Positions 43,220-52,875 of a stretch of 64,000 nucleotides of DNA are shown here, piece after piece. Position 1 is the first letter of the stretch, and every line of letters starts with the position of its first letter. The translations under genes and the position numbers were made by a program. The stretch is from Fibrobacterota bacterium (GTDB lineage Bacteria > Fibrobacterota > Chitinivibrionia > Chitinivibrionales > Chitinispirillaceae), in assembly GCA_023436145.1 (NCBI GenBank), contig JAEZKP010000084.1:62001-126000 (forward strand), read 5' to 3'. A model generated the notes under the pieces. It was not told the origin of the DNA. It ran no database searches and was given only the letters and a program-made list of their open reading frames with translations.

Positions 43220-44320
43220 ATGGCAATTATCGATTTCGGCGGTGTACCGGAAGAAGTGATTACGCGAAAAGAATTTTCTCTCGCTAAAGCACGCACAGCA
43301 CTTAAAAAAGAAACTATCGCAATCATTGGTTATGGTGTCCAGGGACCTGCTCAGGGGCTTAACCTAAAAGATAATGGTTTTAATGTTATTGTTGGTCAGG
43401 CCAAGTCTTTTAAAAAAGATTGGGATCGTGCCGTAAAGGATGGCTGGGTACCCGGTGAAACACTTTTCGATATAGAGGAAGCTGCTGAAAAAGCAACCAT
43501 TATTCAAATGCTTGTTTCTGATGCTGCACAGATGGCAATCTGGCCTAAAATTAAAAAACATTTGAAACCAGGTGATGCTCTTTATTTTTCACACGGTTTC
43601 TCCATTGTTTATAAAACTCTGACCAAAGTGATTCCACCGGCAGATGTGGATGTAATTTTGGTGGCTCCAAAGGGAAGCGGCCTGAACGTTCGCAGAAATT
43701 TCCTCTCTGGTGCAGGGATCAACTCAAGTTTTGCAGTTTTTCAGGATGCTACAGGCAGAGCCAAAGAGCGTTGCATTGCTCTGGGTATAGGTGTGGGTTC
43801 CGGTTATCTTTTTGAGACCACTTTCGAAAAAGAAGTATATAGTGATCTTACCGGTGAACGTGGTGTACTCATGGGTGCCCTTGCAGGTATTATGGAAGCT
43901 CAGTATGATGTTTTAAGGAAAAATGGTCACAGCCCATCCGAAGCTTTTAATGAAACTGTTGAGGAGCTTACTCAGAGCCTCATCAGACTTGTTGATGAAA
44001 ACGGAATGGACTGGATGTATGCAAACTGCTCGGCTACTGCTCAGCGTGGTGCTCTTGACTGGAAGCCCAAGTTTAAAAAAGCAACTCTGCCGGTTTTCAA
44101 AGAACTCTATGAATCAGTGAAAAGCGGAAAGGAAACCAAGCGGGTGCTCACTTCCTGTGGCAAGGCTAATTATAAGGAACTGCTGGACAAAGAGCTCTCT
44201 CAGATGGGAAATTCTGAGATGTGGCTTGCCGGTAAAGCTGCTCGCAGTCTGCGTCCGAAGGAAAAGGCCAAGGAGATTACCAAATCTACCAAAGGTGTTT
44301 CCGGACGCCAGGGTAACTGA
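43220..44320 (+). CDS. ilvC: Ketol-acid reductoisomerase
   Basis: The 366-residue enzyme isomerises and reduces acetolactate to dihydroxyisovalerate. The Rossmann motif G-Y-G-V-Q-G-P-A-Q-G is followed by the cofactor-specificity loop G-Q-A-K-S-F-K-K. Catalytic-site markers are S-H-G-F, V-A-P-K-G-S-G and the E-x-x-S-D-L-T-G-E-R block. Its length is between the short class I (about 330) and long class II (about 490) enzymes, with an Arg/Lys-rich tail. AAGGAG precedes the ATG. It is the third gene of the operon. Confidence 0.93.
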   Translation: MAIIDFGGVPEEVITRKEFSLAKARTALKKETIAIIGYGVQGPAQGLNLKDNGFNVIVGQAKSFKKDWDRAVKDGWVPGETLFDIEEAAEKATIIQMLVSDAAQMAIWPKIKKHLKPGDALYFSHGFSIVYKTLTKVIPPADVDVILVAPKGSGLNVRRNFLSGAGINSSFAVFQDATGRAKERCIALGIGVGSGYLFETTFEKEVYSDLTGERGVLMGALAGIMEAQYDVLRKNGHSPSEAFNETVEELTQSLIRLVDENGMDWMYANCSATAQRGALDWKPKFKKATLPVFKELYESVKSGKETKRVLTSCGKANYKELLDKELSQMGNSEMWLAGKAARSLRPKEKAKEITKSTKGVSGRQGN

Positions 44321-44330
44321 TCCATTTTTT

Positions 44331-44409
44331 GCACTCTCCGATAAGAGAGTGCATTTACATAGTCAAGGTTAAAACCCTTGACTTTTCAGGGTAACCGGTT
44401 TTTCCGGTT
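44331..44409 (+). repeat. Three consecutive hairpins between ilvC and leuA
   Basis: Stems GCACTCTC/GAGAGTGC (44331-44338, 44345-44352), GTCAAGG/CCTTGAC (44362-44368, 44376-44382) and AACCGG/CCGGTT (44393-44398, 44404-44409) follow each other within 80 bases. Short T-runs follow the second and third. They may cause partial termination or protect mRNA ends, lowering leuA expression relative to ilvC. Confidence 0.6.
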
Positions 44410-44422
44410 TAGACAGGCGTTT

Positions 44423-45976
44423 ATGAAGAACAAGATCCTGATTTTCGATACCACCTTACGTGACGGTGAACAGGCTCTTATTGCCAGTTTGTCAGTTGAT
44501 CAGAAACTGAGAATCGCCCGCCAACTGGCCAGACTAAATGTTGATGTAATAGAAGCAGGGTTTCCGGTTTCATCACCGGGAGATTTTGAATCGGTTTCCA
44601 CTATAGCAAGTGAAGTGGATGGACCTGCTATCTGCGGTCTTGCCAGGGCTGTGGAAAAGGACATTCTGACCTGCGCGAAAGCGTTGAAAGCAGCCAAACG
44701 TCCCAGAATTCATACTTTTATTGGTACGTCTGCAATTCACACTGAAAAGAAATTACGCAAAAGTGAAGAAGATATTCTGGAGATGGTTAAAAACCATGTA
44801 CGTCTGGCCAGACGCTATTGTGATGATGTGGAGTTTTCCGCAGAGGATGCCGGGAGAACTGGAGTTGATTTTCTCTGCCGGATTGTCGAGCAGGCTATCG
44901 AATCCGGAGCAACGACTATAAATATTCCGGATACAGTCGGTTATACTACTCCGGAGCATTTTGCCTCAATTATCGATGAGTTGTTCAATAGAGTTCCCAA
45001 TATTGACAAAGCAATCTTGTCTGTACATTGCCACAACGATCTGGGAATGGCTACCGCTAATTCTCTCACAGCCGTTTCGCATGGAGTCAGGCAGATTGAA
45101 TGCACAGTTAATGGAATCGGGGAGCGTGCAGGAAATGCTGCTCTGGAAGAAATTGTTATGGCACTGAAAGTGCGCCATGATTTGTTTCACCTGCAAACCG
45201 GTGTGAACACCAGAGAGATAATGCGAACCAGTAAGCTCGTAAAAGATATCTGCAATATGCCTGTGCAGCCAAATAAGGCGGTTGTGGGGAGTAATGCATT
45301 TTCGCACTCTTCAGGTATTCACCAGGATGGTGTGCTTAAGGCAAAAAAGACTTATGAGATTATGACTCCCCAATCTGTGGGGCTTAAAGAAAACCGGATG
45401 AATCTTACGAGCAGGTCCGGAAGCCATATGGTAAAGAGCCGCCTGATGGATTTGGGATACAGTGAGCAGGAAATCGAATGCTCTCAGGCTTATGAAAAGT
45501 TTAAAGCTCTGGCTGATAAAAAGGGCAGGGTTTACGATGATGATCTTATAGCCTTGATGGAATCAAAAAACAGTGATGATCTCAAGGATCATTTCATTCT
45601 GGAATATCTCAACGTTTCAAGTGGGAGAGGGACGGTGCCTACAGCAACCGCCCGTATTTTTATAGACGGCAAGTTATTTCAGGAAGCTGCCTGCGGAGAT
45701 GGAGCAGTTGATGCCGCTACAAAAGCCATTGACAGAATTATTGGCTATAAATTGACTATAGAAAATTATCATCTGGAAGCAGTTACCGAAGGACGGGAGG
45801 CACAGGGAAGGGTATCGATTGTTGCCCGTTCTGCTGAGGGAGTTTTCACTGGAAATGGTACCAGTACCGACATAGTGGAAGCCTCTGCACTTGCATATAT
45901 GGACATAGTCAATAAGATTGCCCGTATGAAGAAATTCAATCGTAAATTACCGGTTCCTGCACGGGAATCGTTGTGA
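44423..45976 (+). CDS. leuA: 2-isopropylmalate synthase
   Basis: The 517-residue enzyme condenses acetyl-CoA with 2-ketoisovalerate to start leucine synthesis. The HMGL-like TIM barrel has D-T-T-L-R-D-G-E-Q at the N-terminus, the metal motif H-C-H-N-D-L-G-M-A and G-I-G-E-R-A-G-N, and a C-terminal LeuA allosteric domain from about 390 that senses leucine. The ATG at 44423 is used; an upstream in-frame TTG at 44378 would fall inside a hairpin stem. Confidence 0.93.
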   Translation: MKNKILIFDTTLRDGEQALIASLSVDQKLRIARQLARLNVDVIEAGFPVSSPGDFESVSTIASEVDGPAICGLARAVEKDILTCAKALKAAKRPRIHTFIGTSAIHTEKKLRKSEEDILEMVKNHVRLARRYCDDVEFSAEDAGRTGVDFLCRIVEQAIESGATTINIPDTVGYTTPEHFASIIDELFNRVPNIDKAILSVHCHNDLGMATANSLTAVSHGVRQIECTVNGIGERAGNAALEEIVMALKVRHDLFHLQTGVNTREIMRTSKLVKDICNMPVQPNKAVVGSNAFSHSSGIHQDGVLKAKKTYEIMTPQSVGLKENRMNLTSRSGSHMVKSRLMDLGYSEQEIECSQAYEKFKALADKKGRVYDDDLIALMESKNSDDLKDHFILEYLNVSSGRGTVPTATARIFIDGKLFQEAACGDGAVDAATKAIDRIIGYKLTIENYHLEAVTEGREAQGRVSIVARSAEGVFTGNGTSTDIVEASALAYMDIVNKIARMKKFNRKLPVPARESL

Positions 45977-46018
45977 TAAAAATCGTCACATTGTACTCTT
46001 AGGAGAGGATAAGATTTG

Positions 46019-47083
46019 ATGAAGACCTACAATATCGCACTTATGCCTGGGGACGGAACCGGGCCGGAAGTACTGCAGGAAGGAGTCAAGGTACTCAATG
46101 CTCTTGCTCCCAAATACGGATTGAGTTTTAATTTCACCAATTTTGATTTCGGTGGGGAGCGTTACAAACGCACAGGAGAAACTCTTCCTCAGAGCGCAAT
46201 CGAAGAGCTTAAAAAGTTCAACGCTATCTATCTGGGTGCTATCGGACATCCGGATGTAAAACCGGGTATACTGGAACTGGGTATATTGCTCAAATTGCGT
46301 TTTGCATTGGACCAGTACATTAATTTAAGGCCGGTAAAGCTTTACCCCAATGTGGATTCTCCTCTTAAGGACAAAGGGCCCGAACATATAGATTTTGTGG
46401 TCATAAGAGAAAACACAGGTGGCATTTATACCGGTATGGGCGGTGCCAGTATGGTAGGTACCAAAGATGAGGTTGCCACACAATTGATGGTTTATTCAAG
46501 ACCGATTGTAGAGAGATGTATCCGTTTTGCTTATGATTATACCAGGAAAAGGAACAAGAAAAAATTACTGACACTGGTTCACAAATGTAATGTGCTCACT
46601 TATGCCGGTGATTTATGGGTACGTACCCATAAAGAGGTAGGAGACAAGGATTACACCGATATCAAACAGGATTATAATCATGTTGATGCCTGCACCATGT
46701 GGATGGTAAAGAGCCCCGAATTTTATGATGTTATCGTTACAGAAAACCTCTTTGGCGATATCATTACTGATCTTGGTGCGATGATTCAGGGTGGGATGGG
46801 TATTGCAGCAGGTGGTAATATTAATCCCGAAGGTGTATCCATGTTTGAACCAATCGGAGGGAGTGCTCCAAAGTATACCGGGCAGAATGTAATCAATCCG
46901 CTTGCTGCGATTTGTGCAGGTGGTATGATGCTTGAAATGCTGGGAGAAACTCAGGCTGCTGCTGCGATCGACAATGCGGTACATTCAGCTTTGGCATCAG
47001 GCAAAATCAAAAGTCTTGCTGCAGGACGGATGGGTATGGGTACGACTCAGGTTGGTGATCTGATTGCATCGACTGTGGCTTGA
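46019..47083 (+). CDS. leuB: 3-isopropylmalate dehydrogenase, beta-decarboxylating
   Basis: The 354-residue protein belongs to the isocitrate/isopropylmalate dehydrogenase family: P-G-D-G-T-G-P-E-V, L-R-F-A-L-D-Q-Y-I-N-L-R-P-V, R-E-N-T-G-G-I-Y-T-G and the late G-G-S-A-P-K-Y-T-G motif. Position between leuA and cimA makes LeuB the best call; it would also act on methylmalate in the citramalate route to isoleucine. The R-E-N-T-G-G form also occurs in other beta-decarboxylating dehydrogenases, so specificity rests on context. GGAG lies upstream. Confidence 0.88.
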   Translation: MKTYNIALMPGDGTGPEVLQEGVKVLNALAPKYGLSFNFTNFDFGGERYKRTGETLPQSAIEELKKFNAIYLGAIGHPDVKPGILELGILLKLRFALDQYINLRPVKLYPNVDSPLKDKGPEHIDFVVIRENTGGIYTGMGGASMVGTKDEVATQLMVYSRPIVERCIRFAYDYTRKRNKKKLLTLVHKCNVLTYAGDLWVRTHKEVGDKDYTDIKQDYNHVDACTMWMVKSPEFYDVIVTENLFGDIITDLGAMIQGGMGIAAGGNINPEGVSMFEPIGGSAPKYTGQNVINPLAAICAGGMMLEMLGETQAAAAIDNAVHSALASGKIKSLAAGRMGMGTTQVGDLIASTVA

Positions 47084-47220
47084 AATTAAACGTTTTCAGA
47101 AAAAAGACTGAATTTTTCCGGCTTTGCCGGTTGATCTATATGCCGGGGGCTTCTATGGCCCCTGTCAATAATCAAAATCATTAAAAATTTTTCAGCTTCA
47201 TATGCTGAGCAGGAATAGTT

Positions 47221-48864
47221 ATGAAAAGTAATAATCACCCGGTAAAACTGTATGATACCACATTAAGAGATGGTAATCAGGCGCTGGGGATCAGTTTGTC
47301 TTTGAGTGATAAGTTACGGATTGCTGAAAAACTTAATGATCTGGGAATTCATTACATTGAAGGTGGGTGGCCCAATACCACCAACACTATAGACACAGAT
47401 TTTTATAAGAAGACTGCCTCCATTAATTTACAGGCAAAAATTGCTGCTTTTGGAAGCACTCGTCGCCCGGGAAGAAATGCTTCAGATGATCCTTTTCTTT
47501 TGAATCTGGTAAAAACCGCTGCTCCGGTTGCCACCATTTTTGGTAAAAGCTGGGATCTGCATGTAACCAAAGTGATAGGTGTCACCTATGAAGAAAACCT
47601 GGATATGATAGGTGATTCGATCAGTTTCTTGAAAAAGCATTTTGATGAAGTAATCTATGACGCTGAGCATTTTTTTGACGGATACAAAGCGAATCCTCAA
47701 TATGCTATGCAAACTTTGGAAGTTGCACAACAGGCTGGAGCTGATTGCATTGTTCTTTGTGACACCAATGGAGGAATGCTTCCGGATGAGGTCCTGGGTG
47801 TATTCAATCAGGTGAAAAAGCAGCTAACAGTCCAGACAGGTGTACACATGCACAATGATTCCGGTTGTGCAGATGCAAACTCGTGTATGGCTGTGATTGC
47901 TGGTGCTTCACATGTGCAAGGGACTTTCAATGGACTGGGAGAGCGATGTGGTAATGCAAATTTGTGCACCATAATTCCAAATCTCCAGTTAAAACGCGGA
48001 TTCAGACTGATTTCCGAGCAACAACTCAGCATGATCACCTCTGTATCGGTATTCATAGCTGAAATTGTCAATATGACCCATAATGTCCGTCTGCCATATG
48101 TGGGGGAAGCTGCATTTTCGCACAAGGCAGGAGCTCATGCCGATGGGGTAAGAAAGGTACGTCAGTCATTTGAGCATGTTCCACCAGAATCAGTTGGTAA
48201 TGCCCGTCAATTTGTGGTCTCTGATCAGGCTGGTGCCAGCACCATCCTGGAGAAGCTCAGCTCTATCCGTCCAGGTATCGATAAGAAACACCCGGATGTG
48301 AGAAATCTTCTGTTGAAAATCAAGGAACTGGAGGCTGAGGGTTATCAGTTCGAGGCTGCTGATGGTTCTTTTGAACTAATGGCAGGAGAGATGCTAGATC
48401 ACTTTCAGGAACCTTTCAAGGTAAAAGGGTTCAGAGTTATTGAAGAGAAACGGGAAAATGGTGAGGTTTTTTCGGAAGCAACTATAAAGATTCAGGAAGG
48501 GGAGCTTTTTGAACACACTGCTGCTGAAGGTGATGGTCCGGTAAACGCACTTGACAACGCCTTGAGAAAAGCTCTGGTAAAATTCTACCCTTCTTTAAAG
48601 AGTGTACGTTTGGAGGATTTCAAAGTACGGGTGCTTGATGGCAGAGATGGTACGGAAGCTAAAGTGCGGGTTCTTATTGAATCTTCTGATGGAAAGAGCA
48701 GATGGGGTACGGTTGGTGTATCCACAAATATAATCGAGGCTGCCTGGATCGCTCTTATTGACAGCCTTAAATATAAACTTATGAAAGACACTAATAATGC
48801 AGGATCAGAAGGGGTTTCCTGTTCAGAAAATAACAGGGAACATGATCTGCAAATACACTCATAG
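47221..48864 (+). CDS. cimA: (R)-citramalate synthase
   Basis: The 547-residue HMGL-family enzyme condenses pyruvate and acetyl-CoA to citramalate. Markers are Y-D-T-T-L-R-D-G-N-Q, the G-G-W-P-N-T-T block, E-H-F-F-D-G-Y-K-x-N, D-T-N-G-G and M-H-N-D-S-G-C-A-D-A, which separate CimA-type proteins from LeuA and homocitrate synthase. The C-terminal allosteric domain is present. With LeuB it allows isoleucine synthesis without threonine deaminase. A CCGGC/GCCGG hairpin (47118-47130) lies upstream; AGGAA precedes the ATG. Confidence 0.92.
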   Translation: MKSNNHPVKLYDTTLRDGNQALGISLSLSDKLRIAEKLNDLGIHYIEGGWPNTTNTIDTDFYKKTASINLQAKIAAFGSTRRPGRNASDDPFLLNLVKTAAPVATIFGKSWDLHVTKVIGVTYEENLDMIGDSISFLKKHFDEVIYDAEHFFDGYKANPQYAMQTLEVAQQAGADCIVLCDTNGGMLPDEVLGVFNQVKKQLTVQTGVHMHNDSGCADANSCMAVIAGASHVQGTFNGLGERCGNANLCTIIPNLQLKRGFRLISEQQLSMITSVSVFIAEIVNMTHNVRLPYVGEAAFSHKAGAHADGVRKVRQSFEHVPPESVGNARQFVVSDQAGASTILEKLSSIRPGIDKKHPDVRNLLLKIKELEAEGYQFEAADGSFELMAGEMLDHFQEPFKVKGFRVIEEKRENGEVFSEATIKIQEGELFEHTAAEGDGPVNALDNALRKALVKFYPSLKSVRLEDFKVRVLDGRDGTEAKVRVLIESSDGKSRWGTVGVSTNIIEAAWIALIDSLKYKLMKDTNNAGSEGVSCSENNREHDLQIHS

Positions 48865-48879
48865 CAGGACAAGGTTGAA

Positions 48880-49899
48880 ATGGGCAAAAATATCGATTGG
48901 CAGAATCTGGGCTTTAAGTACGTGCCGACAGATTGCTTTGTACGAGCGGATTTCAAAAATGGGCAGTGGGGAAGTCTCCAGGTCTTTGATAAGCCGGAGA
49001 TGCAGATCCATATTGCGGCAACCTGTTTGCATTATGGTCAGGCCTGTTTTGAAGGTTTAAAAGCGTTCAGACAAAAAAACGGTGATATATGCATTTTCAG
49101 ACCTGAACAGAATGCCCGTCGTATGGACAAAACTGCAAAACGTCTCATGATGCAACCGGTACCCGAAGCATTGTTTATTGATGCGGTAAACCTGGTGATC
49201 AAAAACAATCTTGACTATGTGCCTCCCTATGGGACAGGAGCAAGCTTATATATCCGGCCACTTTTAATTGGTTCCAGTCCATATATCGGGTTGCACCCGT
49301 CAGATGAGTTTATCTTCCTGGTGCTTTGCATTCCTGCAGGACCTTACTACAAAAACGGTTTTTATCCGGTTAAAGCTGTTGTGCAGGAGGAATATGACCG
49401 GGCTGCACCCAGGGGGGTAGGGAATGTGAAGGCAGCCGGAAACTATGCCGCTGGTATGATAGGTGATTTTGAAGGTAAAGCTAAAGGCTATCCTATAAGT
49501 CTGTATCTGGATTCTGCCACCCATTGTCTGGTTGATGAGTTTGGGACATCAAATTTTCTGGCTATTACAAAAGACAACAAATATGTTACTCCGGATTCAA
49601 CATCAATCCTTGGTTCAATTACTAACGATAGTTTGCAGGTGATAGCCAGGGATTTCGGAATGAGAGTGGAGAAGCGATGTATAACGGTAACTGAGCTACC
49701 TGAATTTGCAGAGGTGGGAGCATGCGGTACAGCAGCAGTCTTAACCCCGGTACATTCCATTACTCATGGAGACAAGGTGTATACTTACGGTAATGAATGT
49801 GAGGCAGGTCAAACCCTTACCAGACTATATAAACAGATGCAGGGAATACAATATGGAGAGCAGGAAGACATCCATGGCTGGATGATGAAATTGAGATAG
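48880..49899 (+). CDS. ilvE: Branched-chain amino acid aminotransferase
   Basis: The 339-residue fold-IV PLP enzyme performs the last step to valine, leucine and isoleucine. The PLP lysine is Lys184 in G-N-V-K-A-A-G-N-Y, and the family motifs H-Y-G-Q-x-x-F-E-G-L-K-A-F and E-V-G-A-C-G-T-A-A-V are present. It is the class II (long) BCAT form. It starts 15 bases after cimA and ends the operon, followed by a terminator. Confidence 0.94.
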   Translation: MGKNIDWQNLGFKYVPTDCFVRADFKNGQWGSLQVFDKPEMQIHIAATCLHYGQACFEGLKAFRQKNGDICIFRPEQNARRMDKTAKRLMMQPVPEALFIDAVNLVIKNNLDYVPPYGTGASLYIRPLLIGSSPYIGLHPSDEFIFLVLCIPAGPYYKNGFYPVKAVVQEEYDRAAPRGVGNVKAAGNYAAGMIGDFEGKAKGYPISLYLDSATHCLVDEFGTSNFLAITKDNKYVTPDSTSILGSITNDSLQVIARDFGMRVEKRCITVTELPEFAEVGACGTAAVLTPVHSITHGDKVYTYGNECEAGQTLTRLYKQMQGIQYGEQEDIHGWMMKLR

Positions 49900-49926
49900 T
49901 CAGGTTATTGTACAGAATTTTTTCCA

Positions 49927-49955
49927 GGCGGATCTCTTGTATCCGCCATTTTTAT
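49927..49955 (+). terminator. Intrinsic terminator after ilvE
   Basis: GGCGGAT (49927-49933) and ATCCGCC (49941-49947) with a 7-base loop are followed by ATTTTTATT. It ends the ilvBNC-leuAB-cimA-ilvE unit. Confidence 0.85.
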
Positions 49956-50009
49956 TTATTATACAACAGACTATGTGATCTTCCCTTCAGCTTGTTTTGG
50001 AATGGAATC

Positions 50010-50522
50010 CTACTTAATTAAAGGTTTTTCAGGTTGTGGAAAGGTAACAGGTGTACTTCTGTATTCTTTTTCCGCACTTTTTCCCTTTGCCCGAATAATC
50101 AGCTCCCAGGTAGAATCTTCTGTTTTTTCAGTGTCATTGATATAGTTCATTGGTACATAAAGATGCTTGCAGGTGACCTTAAAACAGCCGTTCTTATCAG
50201 GAAATGTATCGATTCCATCAGGATAAAAGTTGTCTTCAGCTCCTTTGTAAACCCCTGTGGGATAGATTTTTATACGGGGCATGGTAATGGTTTCCACCAG
50301 AGCTTCAATCTTACCTTCGATAAAATATGACTCGTTTATTCTGAAACCCTGAGGGGGTTCAAGTGGCCTTATGAATTTTATTCTGTATTCGACAGGGGCC
50401 TTTTTCTTTTCTGATTCTATGGAATGAGCAATACAGGTAATGGATTTGTAAAGATCAGAGTTTTTTCCCTTTTTAAGTGGAAGATGACCGGGAATATTTA
50501 TATCATGCCACGGTTCTGACAT
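50010..50522 (-). CDS. Hypothetical cytoplasmic protein
   Basis: The 170-residue protein has no signal peptide or membrane segment. The central part is strand-rich with Pro-rich turns (R-P-L-E-P-P-Q-G-F-R; M-P-R-I-K-I-Y-P-T-G-V-Y-K-G-A-E-D-N) and ends in a Pro-rich tail. I do not recognise the family. The ATG at 50522 is chosen because AGGAG lies about ten bases upstream; an in-frame start at 50564 has none. Confidence 0.6.
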   Translation of the reverse strand: MSEPWHDINIPGHLPLKKGKNSDLYKSITCIAHSIESEKKKAPVEYRIKFIRPLEPPQGFRINESYFIEGKIEALVETITMPRIKIYPTGVYKGAEDNFYPDGIDTFPDKNGCFKVTCKHLYVPMNYINDTEKTEDSTWELIIRAKGKSAEKEYRSTPVTFPQPEKPLIK

Positions 50523-50662
50523 GTTCAGGTAACTCCTATTGGTAAAGAAAATCAGGTGAGCCATGGAAAATGTGACTTGGCGAGCATGCTCACTGAAACG
50601 GGAAGCACTACTATTTATGACAATCTTTGCTACATTTCAATTTGTTACATTTTTTTGAACAT

Positions 50663-51481
50663 TCAACCTTCAAACTCTGACCAGGATGGATTAATGAATC
50701 TCTGGTTTTCGGAGAGATTATCGATCAGAGAAGATTCCTCATCAGTCAAGTTTACAGATAGTGCCTGCATGTTGGAAATGATATGCTCCTCAGAGGAGGA
50801 TTTAGGGATAACCACAATCCCTTTTTTTAACAACCAGGCAAGGGCAACCTGTCCTGGACCGGCATTTTTGTTTTGACCGATTTTTTGCAAAAGATCGCTT
50901 TCAAATACTTTTCCTCTCGCCAGAGGTGAATAAGCAGTGATAACAATCTGCTTTTCCTTACAGAATTGATACATTTCTTTCTGATAAAGAAAAGGATGAA
51001 ACTCGATCTGGTTGACTGCAATAGGTAATACTGTAGACTTGAGTGCATCGTTAAGATGATTGATTGTAAAATTACTTACTCCGACACTGCGGATTTTGTG
51101 CTCTTCGATAAGTCTTTCAAAGGCTTTGAAAGTATCCTGTACAGGGATAAACTTGTTTGGCCAGTGAATTAGAAGCAGGTCAAGATAATCGGTGCGTAAC
51201 TTTTCCAGGGAACTGTTGCATTGATCGATGACATCTTTGAAGCGTAATTTCTGATACCAGACCTTAGAGGTCAAAAAGAGGTCTTTTCGGTTCAGTCCTG
51301 AAGCCTGAATTGCCTGCCCGATGTCATCTTCATTTTCGTAGGCTGTAGCAGTATCTATGTGGCGATACCCGTTTTCCAATGCCATCAGGACCGCATCAAA
51401 ACATTCCCGCCCGTTCATTAACCAGGTCCCCAATCCCAATACCGGAATGGAGTATCCGCTTTTGAGAAGAATAGTTTTCAT
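50663..51481 (-). CDS. Aldo/keto reductase
   Basis: The 272-residue NADPH-dependent oxidoreductase has the full catalytic tetrad Asp43, Tyr48, Lys73 and His106, and the cofactor motif I-P-K-S-S-S near the C-terminus. It resembles the YafB/DkgB and YvgN group that reduces methylglyoxal and other aldehydes. Substrate unknown. The ATG at 51481 follows AGGTG; a GTG two codons earlier is possible. It is a single gene. Confidence 0.92.
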   Translation of the reverse strand: MKTILLKSGYSIPVLGLGTWLMNGRECFDAVLMALENGYRHIDTATAYENEDDIGQAIQASGLNRKDLFLTSKVWYQKLRFKDVIDQCNSSLEKLRTDYLDLLLIHWPNKFIPVQDTFKAFERLIEEHKIRSVGVSNFTINHLNDALKSTVLPIAVNQIEFHPFLYQKEMYQFCKEKQIVITAYSPLARGKVFESDLLQKIGQNKNAGPGQVALAWLLKKGIVVIPKSSSEEHIISNMQALSVNLTDEESSLIDNLSENQRFINPSWSEFEG

Positions 51482-51602
51482 AAGCACCTGTAATTGAGTA
51501 AGTAATGAATCTGCAGAAAAGTCTCAATTGTTTTTGACTGCAAAAAATGAGCCTCTTTTTGCTTCAAACCTGAAGCTTGAAAATTCACGCTTGTAGAATT
51601 TT

Positions 51603-52259
51603 TCAGATTTCCAGAGATTTCTCCAGAATTTCAATAATTTCTCTGGGATATGAAATGAGAAAATCTGGCGAATAGGTTTGCAGTAAGCTGGCCGAGTTAT
51701 AGCCCCAGGTCACCGCTATGGATTTAATCCCGGCATCCTGAACCGCTACTATGTCTCTAGTCTCATCCCCTACGTAAAAGACCGTTTGCGGTTGGAGTTT
51801 ATGATGATGAAGCACTCGTTTGAGAACCTTAGATTTATTCCAGAACTGTATTGAGGAAAATATAAAATCAAATTCAGGAAATTTGTTCGCTTTCAAAAAA
51901 GAGCGGACATTTTTTACGGAATTGGAAGTTATTATGCCTAAAAGAATCTCCTTTTTACGGATTTCTTCGACAGTTTCTTTTATTCCCGCAAATGGGGTAA
52001 CCTGATATAATCCTTCTTTCAGAAGCTTTCTGGCTTCCCATATTATAAAGGGCAGCTTTATCTGAGGAATAGATAAAAGTTCTATGACATCATGCGAGTC
52101 CATATTCCTATATGTTTCAACCTGATCCGGTTGAATATGCCTGAAACCGAATTTATGAGACAATTTATCCAGAACTGAAAGATAAAAAGAGAATGTGTCT
52201 GCGATGGTTCCGTCAAAATCAAATATCAGTGTAGCTTTTTTTCCTGGAGTTGCTGTCAT
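51603..52259 (-). CDS. HAD-superfamily hydrolase, phosphoglycolate phosphatase-like
   Basis: The 218-residue phosphatase has HAD motif I D-F-D-G-T-I with Asp14 and Asp16, motif II I-I-T-S-N, the motif III Lys in N-K-S-K-V-L and motif IV G-D-E-T-R-D. The helical C1 cap is of the Gph/PGMB type. Length is typical. Substrate is not deducible. Confidence 0.85.
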   Translation of the reverse strand: MTATPGKKATLIFDFDGTIADTFSFYLSVLDKLSHKFGFRHIQPDQVETYRNMDSHDVIELLSIPQIKLPFIIWEARKLLKEGLYQVTPFAGIKETVEEIRKKEILLGIITSNSVKNVRSFLKANKFPEFDFIFSSIQFWNKSKVLKRVLHHHKLQPQTVFYVGDETRDIVAVQDAGIKSIAVTWGYNSASLLQTYSPDFLISYPREIIEILEKSLEI

Positions 52260-52467
52260 ATACCTATTATAATTGGCAGGGCGGTTTTTTCCAATTTAAA
52301 TATTCAAACAATATGGAAAATCCTGGTTACCTGTGGGTGTTGTTTTTACAGCTATTATCAGATGGTATTGTTTGGTTAAATAAAACGAAAAAGAATAATC
52401 TCTTTAATCAAAAACCCCAAATTATTTTCTGAAGAATGAAATTTCTTCCAACAAACTGGAGTAAATT

Positions 52468-52875
52468 ATGAAAAAACATTGCGTTTTCTTTCTCTTTGCT
52501 TGTCTTATAGTAGCAGGGTGCGGCTCAGGGATAAGTAATGTTTTGCTGGAACCGGAGAAAGGATTGGTTATCCGGATATCTGACATTAAGCTGGTCAAAT
52601 CGCAGAAGCGGGTATTGGGTTTTGTGGAAATTGAGAATACGACTGATAGAATAATAAAAGTATCCAACAGGGAGCTGTTTTTGTGCTGTGAACAGGACAG
52701 TACGTCTGCTTCAGTCAAAATGCCTGGAGAATGGGAGATTGATAAAGGATTGATAAGCGTTCCCAATAGTAAACCAATCCGGTGTCAGGTCTACTGGCCG
52801 GTTTCTTACTGTAAAGAACCTTCCGACCTCAGAATAAATTATGTGAGATGGTTGCAAAATGAAGAAGAAGAATGA
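52468..52875 (+). CDS. Small lipoprotein, function unknown
   Basis: The 135-residue protein has a lipoprotein signal peptide ending V-A-G-C at about 15-18, followed by a Gly/Ser linker and a strand-rich domain that recalls YcfL-like or Ig-fold lipoproteins. There is a C-C pair in L-F-L-C-C-E. The gene end overlaps the DUF2164 gene by 17 bases, indicating co-translation. Confidence 0.65.
   Translation: MKKHCVFFLFACLIVAGCGSGISNVLLEPEKGLVIRISDIKLVKSQKRVLGFVEIENTTDRIIKVSNRELFLCCEQDSTSASVKMPGEWEIDKGLISVPNSKPIRCQVYWPVSYCKEPSDLRINYVRWLQNEEEE

Noticed and set aside
44331..44352. Possible CIRCE (HrcA) operator: GCACTCTC...GAGAGTGC
   Set aside because: Spacing and flanks differ from TTAGCACTC-N9-GAGTGCTAA, and it follows ilvC, not a chaperone gene. 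It is better read as a hairpin.
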